Source: Deltaproteobacteria bacterium (GTDB lineage: Bacteria > Myxococcota_A > UBA9160 > UBA4427). Taken from it: DNA of 35,564 bases. How positions within the stretch are numbered: position 1 is the first letter of the stretch; the number at the start of each line of letters is the position of its first letter. Positions 7,531 to 14,947 of the stretch are shown piece by piece. A model generated the notes under the pieces. The model was not told the DNA's origin, searched no databases, and saw only the letters and a list, made by a program, of their open reading frames with translations. The position numbers and the translations under genes were made by a program. Where the stretch lies: positions 1 to 35,564 of the forward strand of contig NZHD01000103.1 in NCBI GenBank assembly GCA_002691205.1. Reading direction: 5' to 3'.

Positions 7531-9564
7531 TTACTCCAGATGCGCTTCGATCCGAGCCACGACCTTCTCGGGCGTAAAGCCAAAGTGATCCGCCAAGAAA
7601 TTCGCGGGGGCGCTCTCTCCAAAGGTCTGCATTCCGATGATCAGCCCCCTACGGCCTACGAATCGACGGAAACTTTCGCCCCGTCCCGCCTCCAAGGCCA
7701 CCACCGGTGTGCCGTCATCAGGCACGAGAGCCAACTGCTCTTCCTCGGGAAGTTTTTCAAAAAGCTCAAGGCAGGGCATGGAAACCACGCGAACCGCGCG
7801 CCCTGAAGCCGCCAAAGTCTCAGCGGCCTCGCACGCGAGCCCCACCTCAGACCCTGAAGCCACGAGCACAAGGTCTGGAGCCGCCTGGGTCTCCCGCACC
7901 ACGTACCCACCACGCCAAACATCCTCAGGCTCAAACGCTTTGGGACGTTCAAGCACGGGCACACCCTGGCGAGTGAGCGCCAGCATCACTGGCCCATCAG
8001 AGCGCTCAAGCAGCCACGCGTAAGCCATCGCCGTCTCAAGGCCATCCGCCGGACGAAACACCGACAACCCTGGAATTGCGCGCAAGGAATCAAGCTGTTC
8101 GATGGGCTGGTGAGTCGGTCCATCCTCCCCAACATAAAAAGAATCGTGGGTAAAGACGAAAAGAGAACGGATTTTCATCAGTGCCGCCAGCCGAATGGCT
8201 GGCCTCATATAGTCGCTAAAAATCAGGAAAGTGCCGCAATAAGGCATAAAGGTGCCATCGAGCGCGATCCCATTTGTAATCGCCGCCATGGCGTGTTCGC
8301 GGACACCGAAAAAGATATTTCGCCCCGCGAAGGAATCTTCCCCTTCAGCGGCTCCCGGACCCACAAAGCCCAAGGACTTCAAAATCGGAGGGGCCGCCGA
8401 GCCCGCGAGGTCCGCCGATCCGCCCACCATATAGGGCACCTGCTCGGCCGCTCGCTCCAGAACCACCGCAGAGTGCTTGCGGGTTGCATCGGCCTTCTCG
8501 GCCATCCCCTCAACAAGGCGGTCTACGAGGTCTGCGGGCAACTTCCGGTTTCGGGCCGCATCCCAAAGTGAAGCTCGGTCCGGGTGAGCTTCTCTCCACG
8601 TTTGGTGTTTTGCATCGATGGCCTCTCGTGCAGCCTTTTTAGCGAGGCACCGCTCCGCCAGGTAGGTTCGAACAGCCTCGGGTACATGAAACTCGGGTTC
8701 TACGGGCCAGCCCATATTCTCTTTTGTCCGGGTGGCCTCCTCGGCCCCCAAGGCGGCTCCATGCGCTTTGTTCTTTCCTGCAACGCCGGGACTCCCTCGG
8801 CCAATGACGGTGTTCAAGATAATCAAACTCGGCTGATTTTGAGTAGCTCGCGCGGCTTCAAGAGAAGCGGACAAGTCACCCACTGCTTGTCCATCCACCG
8901 GCCCTTGGACGTGCCAACCTTGAGAAGCAAAGCGGGCCCCCACGTCTTCGCCGAAGGCGAGGTCCGTGGAACCATCGATCGTGATCTCATTTGAATCGTA
9001 GATGAAGATTAAATTCCCGAGACCTAAGTGACCCGCCAGAGAAGCTGCCTCAGAGGAGATGCCTTCCATCACATCTCCATCGCCCATCATTCCGTAGACG
9101 AAATGACTTCCTGGTCCTCCGATCTCGGCACTTCCCATCTGGGAAGATGTCAGCCGAGCAGCCAGCGCCATCCCGACAGCATGAGCAAAGCCCTGACCTA
9201 GGGGCCCGGTGGTCATCTCAACACCGGCCGTCACTCCAAATTCAGGGTGGCCTGGAGTCTTAGATCCGAACTGACGAAAGTTCTTAATCTCTTCCATCGA
9301 CAAGTCGTAGCCGTAAAGGTGAAGCAATCCATAAAGAAGCATCGAAGCATGACCGCCTGACAGGACGAAGCGATCTCGGAGCGCCCAGTCTGGGTCCGAA
9401 GGATCAAACTGAAGGTGGTTGTCAAAAAGCTCAAAGGCAGCCGCCGCCAAACCCATGGGAGCCCCAGGATGACCGCATCCAGCCGCTTCAATGGCATCGA
9501 CAGCTAGGAAGCGAATTGTATTTTCGATCTCTTCGCGCAGTGCGGGGGTACAGTCGGCGGACAT
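7531..9564 (-). CDS. tkt: Transketolase
   Basis: A thiamine-diphosphate enzyme of the non-oxidative pentose phosphate pathway. It moves two-carbon units from ketoses such as xylulose 5-phosphate to aldoses. Characteristic features are H32 and H72 near the N-terminus, the ThDP/metal motif GDGD (161-164) ending in SN (191-192), GPLGQG near 120, and the pyrimidine-domain GVREHAM segment. All three domains are complete; 677 residues matches the family. The open frame extends 18 codons upstream to a TTG, but GGGAGG just before ATG 9564 and the start of homology both point to 9564. It lies downstream of the beta-hydroxylase gene but is separated by a probable terminator, so it is likely expressed from its own promoter. 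Confidence 0.95.
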   Translation of the reverse strand: MSADCTPALREEIENTIRFLAVDAIEAAGCGHPGAPMGLAAAAFELFDNHLQFDPSDPDWALRDRFVLSGGHASMLLYGLLHLYGYDLSMEEIKNFRQFGSKTPGHPEFGVTAGVEMTTGPLGQGFAHAVGMALAARLTSSQMGSAEIGGPGSHFVYGMMGDGDVMEGISSEAASLAGHLGLGNLIFIYDSNEITIDGSTDLAFGEDVGARFASQGWHVQGPVDGQAVGDLSASLEAARATQNQPSLIILNTVIGRGSPGVAGKNKAHGAALGAEEATRTKENMGWPVEPEFHVPEAVRTYLAERCLAKKAAREAIDAKHQTWREAHPDRASLWDAARNRKLPADLVDRLVEGMAEKADATRKHSAVVLERAAEQVPYMVGGSADLAGSAAPPILKSLGFVGPGAAEGEDSFAGRNIFFGVREHAMAAITNGIALDGTFMPYCGTFLIFSDYMRPAIRLAALMKIRSLFVFTHDSFYVGEDGPTHQPIEQLDSLRAIPGLSVFRPADGLETAMAYAWLLERSDGPVMLALTRQGVPVLERPKAFEPEDVWRGGYVVRETQAAPDLVLVASGSEVGLACEAAETLAASGRAVRVVSMPCLELFEKLPEEEQLALVPDDGTPVVALEAGRGESFRRFVGRRGLIIGMQTFGESAPANFLADHFGFTPEKVVARIEAHLE

Positions 9565-9661
9565 CGATCCTCCCACCTCAAAGGGTGTGAACAAGGTTTC
9601 TGATTCAGGAGGGCCCAAACCTCACATGGACCGTTCCAATGGCCAAACACTACAACCGATC

Positions 9662-9684
9662 TCCCGTGACGGGAAGCTCTGAGA
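9662..9684 (-). promoter_or_regulatory. Two small adjacent dyads upstream of transketolase
   Basis: TCCCG-TGA-CGGGA (9662-9674) is followed closely by GCTCT-G-AGAGC. They lie about 100 bases upstream of the transketolase start and downstream of the beta-hydroxylase terminator, where a tkt promoter or leader is expected. No clear -35/-10 pair could be assigned. Confidence 0.2.
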
Positions 9685-9730
9685 GCATGAGTTTCTAGGT
9701 CAGGCCGACTGTTTCCCCAAAACCCCAAAT

Positions 9731-9752
9731 CGGGCGGAGCCGAAGCCGCCCG
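9731..9752 (-). terminator. Intrinsic terminator downstream of the beta-hydroxylase gene
   Basis: CGGGCGG and CCGCCCG are perfect 7-base GC arms around an 8-base loop containing TTCG on the minus strand. The stem is followed in the minus direction by ATTTGGGGTTTTGG, a T-rich though interrupted tail. It begins 28 bases after the hydroxylase stop, in the right place to separate that gene from transketolase. Confidence 0.65.
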
Positions 9753-9780
9753 GCCCCCTTGGCTTTTCGCCCCAGAGCCC

Positions 9781-10617
9781 CTAAAGCTTGATCCGCGCGG
9801 CTTCCCTGATCCGGCGAACGGACGCTTCTCGGTGAATCACAAAAAGCACGAGACGATTAAAAAGGTCCAAATACCACGGCATACGACGGGCTACGTCGAG
9901 GAAGAGGATCACACGCACCTCATCGGAGTCGTTCGCGGCCTCATGCATGAAGGTGTCGTCGAGCATCACACCCTCTCCATCGTGCCAGAAATAACGTTCT
10001 CCCCGATCAATCAGGCCCTTGTCGTCCGCCGCATTATCATCCGGGTCAGCGTTCACTCGGATCCAGCAGCACTCGTCCGCGTTGTTCCGAGGCACCATGA
10101 CCCCCATGTGGTAGCGAATGAAACCTTTGTAATAGCCGTAATGGGGCTGGATGTGCTGATTCGGCTCCAGCACTGAAAAGAAGGCTGTATACACCCGCGG
10201 GACTCCTCGAAGAACCGCGGCCGTGCGAGGTGCGAGCTCGCAATTCTCCTCAATGAACTGCCCCGACTTAAACATCAGCGTCGTCCATTGAGCCGAATGC
10301 GTATCCCCGGCCGTATAGCCGCCTCCCAGCGAGGCCATGGGCACCAGGTTTTCGCGTCGCTGCATTAAAGCTTCGCATTCTTCCCGAATCACACTGTAAT
10401 TTTCTTCAATCTTCTGAAGCCCTGGATAGTCACGGAGATAGTCGGTTTCAAAAGCCGGATGCCGTGGGAATCGACCTTCGCGCTCGGCCCGAACAAAGAC
10501 CTCATTGATGCCATCCTTGATGGCCGTCTTCTGTTGAGAGTCGAGAGATGCGACATAGCGCCGAACACCAAAAACGATGGCTAAAAGTATGCCGACTAGA
10601 ATCAGCAAGGTCATCAT
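9781..10617 (-). CDS. Aspartyl/asparaginyl beta-hydroxylase family protein (LpxO-like)
   Basis: A membrane-anchored Fe(II)/2-oxoglutarate dioxygenase. Residues 3-18 form one N-terminal membrane segment followed by basic residues (GVRRY), so the catalytic domain probably faces the cytoplasm. The domain shows the facial histidines in PHYGYYKG and in FMHEAAN, and the 2-oxoglutarate-binding arginine in EVRVILFLD. Bacterial members include LpxO, which hydroxylates the secondary acyl chain of lipid A, and others acting on protein or lipid substrates, so an outer-membrane lipid role is plausible but not shown. Two adjacent Met codons (10617 and 10614) could both start. The small zinc-ribbon gene lies 67 bases upstream on the same strand and may be cotranscribed. 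Confidence 0.85.
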   Translation of the reverse strand: MMTLLILVGILLAIVFGVRRYVASLDSQQKTAIKDGINEVFVRAEREGRFPRHPAFETDYLRDYPGLQKIEENYSVIREECEALMQRRENLVPMASLGGGYTAGDTHSAQWTTLMFKSGQFIEENCELAPRTAAVLRGVPRVYTAFFSVLEPNQHIQPHYGYYKGFIRYHMGVMVPRNNADECCWIRVNADPDDNAADDKGLIDRGERYFWHDGEGVMLDDTFMHEAANDSDEVRVILFLDVARRMPWYLDLFNRLVLFVIHREASVRRIREAARIKL

Positions 10618-10684
10618 CGAATTCCCACCCTGAGCCTGCCCCCGCCTCGCAGCGTAAAAGGGCCTAGCGTCTTAAAGAGATGCA

Positions 10685-10843
10685 CTAAATCGTGTCCATG
10701 CAGGTTCTCAAAAATCCACAACGCACACACAGATATTTACAGTGTCCCAGAACTCGGAGCGGCCCACCGCATGCGTCGCACTCCATCCAGGAGAGTTCGC
10801 GCAAAACAGGCTCCACCGCTTCATCTTTCTGCTCAGACTCCAT
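10685..10843 (-). CDS. 52-residue four-cysteine zinc-ribbon protein
   Basis: A short gene with ATG at 10843 and TAG at 10685, preceded by an AGGGGG ribosome-binding sequence about seven bases upstream. An acidic N-terminus of some 20 residues leads into a compact cysteine domain: CDAC at 22-25, then GGPL, GHCKYLC (C35, C39), VRCG (C42) and RTC (C48), ending in MDTI. Two CxxC knuckles (C22/C25 and C39/C42) plus two extra cysteines are typical of a rubredoxin-like zinc ribbon. Small proteins with CGGPL, CKYxC and RTCxD-type segments occur in several uncultured and deltaproteobacterial lineages, from memory and unverified. No function is known; nucleic-acid or protein binding is possible. It lies 67 bases upstream of the beta-hydroxylase gene. 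Confidence 0.72.
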   Translation of the reverse strand: MESEQKDEAVEPVLRELSWMECDACGGPLRVLGHCKYLCVRCGFLRTCMDTI

Positions 10844-11070
10844 TCAGCACCCCCTTTTGGATAGGCTAGCAAAGGACCTCGCTTGCTTGAAGCTTCTCAG
10901 TGGCCGCTTGACGAGAAACTTCGGAGGCTTGAACCATCCACAGTGACACCTTCACCCAATCTTGCGGGATGCCTTAGATTTCACTTGATCCCCTCGTGTC
11001 AGAAGGCTCCAGACTTTGGGCCGTGTCAGAGCCCAGTCGGCCCACGTCCGGCGGACGCCATGAAGCAGGA

Positions 11071-11084
11071 GGTCTCTTGAGACC
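11071..11084. promoter_or_regulatory. 14-bp dyad GGTCTC-TT-GAGACC, candidate operator
   Basis: Perfect 6-base arms around TT, 108 bases upstream of the hydrolase start. Ten bases of its complement (GGTCTCAAGA) recur at 12678-12687 upstream of leuC, though without the second half. Candidate repressor site only. Confidence 0.3.
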
Positions 11085-11135
11085 ACAGAGAACCTCCATT
11101 TGCCCGTTTTCACTGAATTACTTAGGCTACCGGCT

Positions 11136-11153
11136 GTCTCTACGAGTCTCTAC
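11136..11153 (+). repeat. Tandem GTCTCTAC repeat, 10-bp period
   Basis: GTCTCTAC occurs at 11136-11143 and 11146-11153, separated by GA. One helical turn between copies is the geometry of a direct-repeat regulator site. It lies 38-56 bases before the hydrolase start, where a promoter or activator site would sit. Confidence 0.35.
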
Positions 11154-11191
11154 AACAGTCTTCGCAAAAGACCTTCATCGAGAGGGAGAAT

Positions 11192-12109
11192 ATGCCCAAA
11201 GCAAAAGGAAACGGTGTCGAACTTGAGTTTGACGTCTTTGGATCAAACAAGGACGAGCCTATTCTCCTGATCATGGGGCTTGGTGCCCAAATGCTGCTGT
11301 GGAACGAAGAGTTCTGCGAAAAATTAAGTGCCCGAGGACATCAGGTCATTCGTTTCGACAACCGCGATACCGGACTTTCCACTTGGTTTGACGAACTCGG
11401 GACCCCCAACCTTGCCGAAATCATCGCAGCGGGCCCGGGCGGCGCTCATTCCTCCCCCCCCTACACGCTCGATGATATGGCGGATGATGCCATGGTCGTC
11501 CTGGATGCGCTGAATATCGACCAAGCTCACATCTGCGGTGCTTCAATGGGCGGGATGATCGCGCAGACCGTTGCGATCCGACATCCAAAGAGAGTCAAAA
11601 GCCTGACTTCGATCATGTCGACGACCGGCAATGCTGAACTCCCGCCTCCGACTCCTGAGGCCATCGCCATGTTGGCCACACCCGTCCCCTCCGAGCGAGA
11701 GGGCGCGATCGAACGAGCCGTCGCGGCTGAACGGGTCCTTGGTTCGCCGGCTTATCCCGTGGAGCCTGAAAAATCGAGAGAACAAGCAGGCATACTTCAT
11801 GATCGGGCGTTCCATCCAGAGGGCACCGCTCGACAAATGGCCGCCATAGCGGCCCACGGAAACAGATCGGCCGCACTCAAAACGCTCACGGTCCCCACTC
11901 TCGTCATTCACGGCCGACACGACCCTCTGGTTCCTCTTGAAGGCGGCCTTGATACGCATCAAGCGGTAGCCGATGCGGAGTTGCTCCTCATCGACGGAAT
12001 GGGACATAACATGCCCGAACCACTCTGGGACCAAATCATCGATCGAATCGCTCAGCTCACGGCCCGAGCATCGAAGGACTCTGCCCTGCCCTCGGACGAG
12101 ACCGCATAA
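11192..12109 (+). CDS. Alpha/beta hydrolase
   Basis: A complete alpha/beta-hydrolase fold of 305 residues. The nucleophile elbow is GASMGG with S118, the acid is D244 in GRHDPLVP, and the base is H272 in GMGHNMP; the oxyanion-hole turn is GLGAQ near residue 29. There is no signal peptide, so it acts in the cytoplasm. It could be an esterase, lactonase or C-C bond hydrolase, and sequence alone does not decide. ATG 11192 has a strong GAGAGGGAG ribosome site. A VOC-fold gene follows after 61 bases and the pair ends in tandem hairpins, so they form a two-gene unit. Confidence 0.9.
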   Translation: MPKAKGNGVELEFDVFGSNKDEPILLIMGLGAQMLLWNEEFCEKLSARGHQVIRFDNRDTGLSTWFDELGTPNLAEIIAAGPGGAHSSPPYTLDDMADDAMVVLDALNIDQAHICGASMGGMIAQTVAIRHPKRVKSLTSIMSTTGNAELPPPTPEAIAMLATPVPSEREGAIERAVAAERVLGSPAYPVEPEKSREQAGILHDRAFHPEGTARQMAAIAAHGNRSAALKTLTVPTLVIHGRHDPLVPLEGGLDTHQAVADAELLLIDGMGHNMPEPLWDQIIDRIAQLTARASKDSALPSDETA

Positions 12110-12170
12110 CATTTTTCAAACCCATCACTCAGAGTTCAATAAAACAGAACTCGCACCAAAAGGATCGAAA

Positions 12171-12539
12171 ATGATTAGCTACATCACCATCGGCGTTAAA
12201 GACATGGAGCAAGGCCTGGCCTTTTGGACGAGCCTTCTTGAACCTCTTGGAGCGAGCGTCTTCATGAACATGGACCGGATTGCCTTTATCGGCGAAAGTG
12301 CGGATAAGCCCATGCTGTCGGTCTGTACGCCCTACAATGAAGAAGCTCCACATCCGGGGAACGGAAATATGATTGCTCTGCCCGCGGGCTCCCGGGAGAA
12401 AGTGGATGAAATGTATGCTCGAGCTCTTGAACTGGGCGCCACGGACGACGGCCCGCCGGGGGAGCGTATGCCCGGTTTCTACGCAGGCTACTTTCGAGAC
12501 CCCGATGGCAATAAAGCCGCTTTTATCCAGATGGGATAG
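12171..12539 (+). CDS. VOC family (glyoxalase/bleomycin-resistance fold) protein
   Basis: A 122-residue vicinal-oxygen-chelate protein with one pair of beta-alpha-beta-beta-beta modules: ITIGVKDMEQGLAFW at the start and YFRDPDGNKAAFI at the end, both classic for the family. Members include lyases, dioxygenases and antibiotic-binding proteins, and the first metal-binding histidine (usually near residue 7) is replaced by isoleucine/glycine here, so the enzyme activity is uncertain. The open frame continues far upstream inside the hydrolase gene, but AAGGA before ATG 12171 and the beginning of the fold fix the start. It is probably cotranscribed with the hydrolase. Confidence 0.85.
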   Translation: MISYITIGVKDMEQGLAFWTSLLEPLGASVFMNMDRIAFIGESADKPMLSVCTPYNEEAPHPGNGNMIALPAGSREKVDEMYARALELGATDDGPPGERMPGFYAGYFRDPDGNKAAFIQMG

Positions 12540-12574
12540 CTCTCTCCGAGAGATCCTCTCGACCTAAGAGAGCT
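12538..12574 (+). terminator. Nested hairpin overlapping the VOC gene stop codon
   Basis: Outer arms AGCTCTCT (12538-12545) and AGAGAGCT (12567-12574) enclose inner arms CGAGAG (12547-12552) and CTCTCG (12556-12561) with a 3-nt loop. The outer arm includes the last bases of the TAG stop. No U-tract follows. It stands about 40 bases before a second, T-tailed hairpin. Confidence 0.5.
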
Positions 12575-12611
12575 CCTCTCAATGCCATCTGGTTCAAGAC
12601 AAAGCGATGCG

Positions 12612-12653
12612 AAAGGGATGCATAGGGTCGCACTGAGGCCCATGCATCCCTTT
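12612..12653. terminator. Intrinsic terminator with 12-bp perfect stem
   Basis: AAAGGGATGCAT (12612-12623) and ATGCATCCCTTT (12642-12653) pair perfectly around an 18-nt loop, with T12654 extending the run to TTTT. A-tract on one side and T-tract on the other make it usable in both directions. It most likely ends the hydrolase-VOC unit before leuC; an attenuator role for leuCD is an alternative. Confidence 0.65.
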
Positions 12654-12654
12654 T

Positions 12655-12885
12655 ATGTCGCGAACCAAGTCCGCACAGGTCTCAAGACGGTTTCACTGAC
12701 CGGCCCAAGAGCTTCGCTTGGACCTAAACAAATCCTACAGAACCCCGCAAAGGGGCTTCAGCCAGCCTATAAAGCCTCCCCGGCGGGCAATGGCGGACGG
12801 CAGCCTAGGGGCGTGCTATCACGTGGGATCCATGGCGAGAATGGAAAGACCCTCGCCTAACACACTGAATGAGGTGAACTCCAGT
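12655..12885 (+). promoter_or_regulatory. leuC upstream region
   Basis: No gene is supported between the terminator and leuC; in-frame extension of leuC to 12718 lacks a ribosome site. TATAAA near 12769 could be a -10 element without a matching -35. Short hairpins are possible (CCCC-GCAAA-GGGG), but no leader peptide rich in leucine codons or T-box was recognised. Confidence 0.25.
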
Positions 12886-14310
12886 ATGAGCCAAAAAGGT
12901 CAGAACCTTTTCGACAAGGTGTGGCAGGCCCACAAAGTCAGAGAACTCCCTGGCGGTCAAACACAGCTGCTCGTCGGAACACACCTGATTCATGAGGTCA
13001 CGAGCCCTCAAGCTTTCGCCATGCTCCGAGAACTCAATCTGCCCGTCCGTTTTCCCGAGCGCACCTTTGCGACCGTCGATCATATTATTCCCACTGAAAA
13101 TCAGTCGCGCCCCCTCTCGGACCCTTTGGCCGAAGCCATGCTCTCGGAGCTTGAGAAAAACTGTGCTGAGTCAGGCGTTACGTTTTTTGGCCCGGATCAG
13201 GGGCAGCAAGGCGTCATCCATGTGATTGGCCCCGAACTCGGGCTCACACTTCCTGGCTCAACGATTGCCTGCGGGGACAGCCACACCTCCACTCACGGCG
13301 CCTTCGGGGCCATTGCGTTCGGCATCGGAACCAGCCAGGTCCGCGATATCCTCGCCAGTCAGTGCTTGGCCCTCGCTCGACTCAAAGTTCGACGCATTGA
13401 GGTCACCGGCCAACTCTCGTCCGGCGTCTATGCCAAAGATGTCATTCTGGCCATCATTCGAAAACTCGGCGTCAATGGCGGAGTCGGCTTCGCCTACGAA
13501 TACGGCGGCGAAGCCATCGAAGCCATGGATATGGAAGCACGAATGACGCTCTGCAACATGTCCATAGAAGGCGGCGCCCGCTGCGGATACGTCAATCCGG
13601 ATGAGAAGACCATTGACTACCTTCGTGATCGTCCTTTTTCACCAAAAGGAGATGCGTTTGAGCGGGCCGCGGAGCAATGGCGAGCCGTCGCCAGCGACCC
13701 CGATGCCCAATACGACGACGTGATTACTCTTGAAGGCGAAGCGATTGAGCCCTCCGTGACCTGGGGGATCCACCCCGGGCACAACATTGGAGTCTTGGAG
13801 GAAATTCCGACACCAAACAGAGCAACGAACGAGGAACGCGCCGGCATTGAGGAAGCCCTTGAGTACATGGACCTCACGCCGGGGGCCCCCATCCAGGGCA
13901 CACCTGTTGATGTCGCCTTCATCGGATCATGCACCAATGGAAGGATCACCGATCTGCGAGAAGCCGCGAAAGTGGCCCAGACAGGCCACGTGAAAGAAGG
14001 TGTGCGTGCACTCGTCGTCCCGGGATCGCAAGAAGTTGCACGACAGGCCGAAGCGGAAGGCCTCGATCAGGTTTTCCGAGATGCTGGATTCCAGTGGCGC
14101 CAAGCGGGCTGTTCCATGTGTCTGGCGATGAACCCCGACAAGCTCATTGGGCGCGAACTCTGCGCATCCTCGAGCAACCGAAATTTTAAAGGCCGCCAGG
14201 GTTCTCCTGAGGGTCGAACGCTTCTGATGTCGCCCGCCATGGTGGCGGCGGCCGCTCTTGCTGGATATGTGGTCGATGTACGAGAGGTCAATTCTGATGT
14301 CGCAAAGTGA
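12886..14310 (+). CDS. leuC: 3-isopropylmalate dehydratase, large subunit
   Basis: The 474-residue aconitase-superfamily subunit that, with LeuD, isomerises 2-isopropylmalate to 3-isopropylmalate in leucine synthesis. The [4Fe-4S] cluster ligands are visible as C349 in GSCTNGR and C409/C412 in GCSMC. The [13 protein letters not shown] segment and the C-terminal [11 protein letters not shown] are diagnostic. Start chosen at ATG 12886 because of GAGGTG nine bases upstream and the family N-terminus ([10 protein letters not shown]); the frame is open further upstream without support. leuD follows with a 14-base overlap. leuA and leuB are not in the window. A homoaconitase or other 2-alkylmalate dehydratase role is less likely but not excluded. 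Confidence 0.93.
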   Translation: MSQKGQNLFDKVWQAHKVRELPGGQTQLLVGTHLIHEVTSPQAFAMLRELNLPVRFPERTFATVDHIIPTENQSRPLSDPLAEAMLSELEKNCAESGVTFFGPDQGQQGVIHVIGPELGLTLPGSTIACGDSHTSTHGAFGAIAFGIGTSQVRDILASQCLALARLKVRRIEVTGQLSSGVYAKDVILAIIRKLGVNGGVGFAYEYGGEAIEAMDMEARMTLCNMSIEGGARCGYVNPDEKTIDYLRDRPFSPKGDAFERAAEQWRAVASDPDAQYDDVITLEGEAIEPSVTWGIHPGHNIGVLEEIPTPNRATNEERAGIEEALEYMDLTPGAPIQGTPVDVAFIGSCTNGRITDLREAAKVAQTGHVKEGVRALVVPGSQEVARQAEAEGLDQVFRDAGFQWRQAGCSMCLAMNPDKLIGRELCASSSNRNFKGRQGSPEGRTLLMSPAMVAAAALAGYVVDVREVNSDVAK

Positions 14311-14902
14311 AATGACGAGAATTACCGAGATTAAGGCAAGGGCCTGTGTGATCCGTGGGGATGATATCGATACGGACCGGATCATTCCTGCGCGCTTCAT
14401 GAAGGTCATTACGTTTGACGATATGGGGCTCCACTGCTTCGAGGATGATCGAAAAGCGGCCAAGGGCCTTCATCCGCTTGAAGACGAGAGATTCAAAGGA
14501 GCGGGCATTCTCATCGTTGGCAAAAACTTTGGCTGCGGTTCATCACGCGAACACGCCCCACAATCTCTCATGAGATTCGGATTTAGTGCGTTCGTTGGCG
14601 AGTCTTTTGCGGAGATCTTCGCAGGCAATTGCACCAGCCTGGGGCTTGTCTGCCTCACTCTCGGGAGCGATGAGATCGAAACCCTAAGGGAGAGCATCGA
14701 GCTAGAGCCAGACCAAGAAGTGCAGATTGACGTCGCCCAAGCGACCATCTCAGCTCGAACTGGACGCCTCCAAGGTGAGATCCCAGCGGGCACACGAGAT
14801 CAGTTACTCGAGGGACGCTGGGATTCGACCTCCGTCCTTCTCGAGGCAGGCGAAGCCATCGAACAAACAGCCTCTGGGATCGGCTATATCAGAGGCTACT
14901 AA
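14297..14902 (+). CDS. leuD: 3-isopropylmalate dehydratase, small subunit
   Basis: The 201-residue swivelling-domain partner of LeuC. Recognisable segments are [15 protein letters not shown] near the start and the substrate loop [14 protein letters not shown]. The frame is open upstream within leuC, but GAGAGG about nine bases before ATG 14297 and the family N-terminus support this start, giving a 14-base overlap with leuC and likely translational coupling; ATG 14312 is an alternative. Pyruvate kinase follows 45 bases later on the same strand and may be cotranscribed. Confidence 0.93.
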   Translation: MSQSEMTRITEIKARACVIRGDDIDTDRIIPARFMKVITFDDMGLHCFEDDRKAAKGLHPLEDERFKGAGILIVGKNFGCGSSREHAPQSLMRFGFSAFVGESFAEIFAGNCTSLGLVCLTLGSDEIETLRESIELEPDQEVQIDVAQATISARTGRLQGEIPAGTRDQLLEGRWDSTSVLLEAGEAIEQTASGIGYIRGY

Positions 14903-14947
14903 GGTGTTGGGGGTCGCGCCCGCTGGCTTTCGTGTCACACTCTCCTC

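Larger units (their letters stand above)
10844..11191. other. Divergent intergenic region, no gene seen
   Basis: About 350 bases between the minus-strand zinc-ribbon gene and the plus-strand hydrolase. No credible reading frame was found on either strand. It holds an inverted repeat CGTCC-GGC-GGACG (11045-11057), a dyad GGTCTC-TT-GAGACC (11071-11084) and a tandem 8-mer (11136-11153), so it is probably regulatory. Confidence 0.5.

Noticed and set aside
10692-10946. 84-residue plus-strand frame
   Set aside because: Antisense to the zinc-ribbon gene, whose ordered cysteines are the real coding signal.
12582-12860. 92-residue frame between the VOC gene and leuC
   Set aside because: Runs through the 12-bp terminator stem and has no family resemblance or ribosome site.
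12718-12885. N-terminal extension of leuC
   Set aside because: Open frame only; the family N-terminus and ribosome site both fall at 12886.
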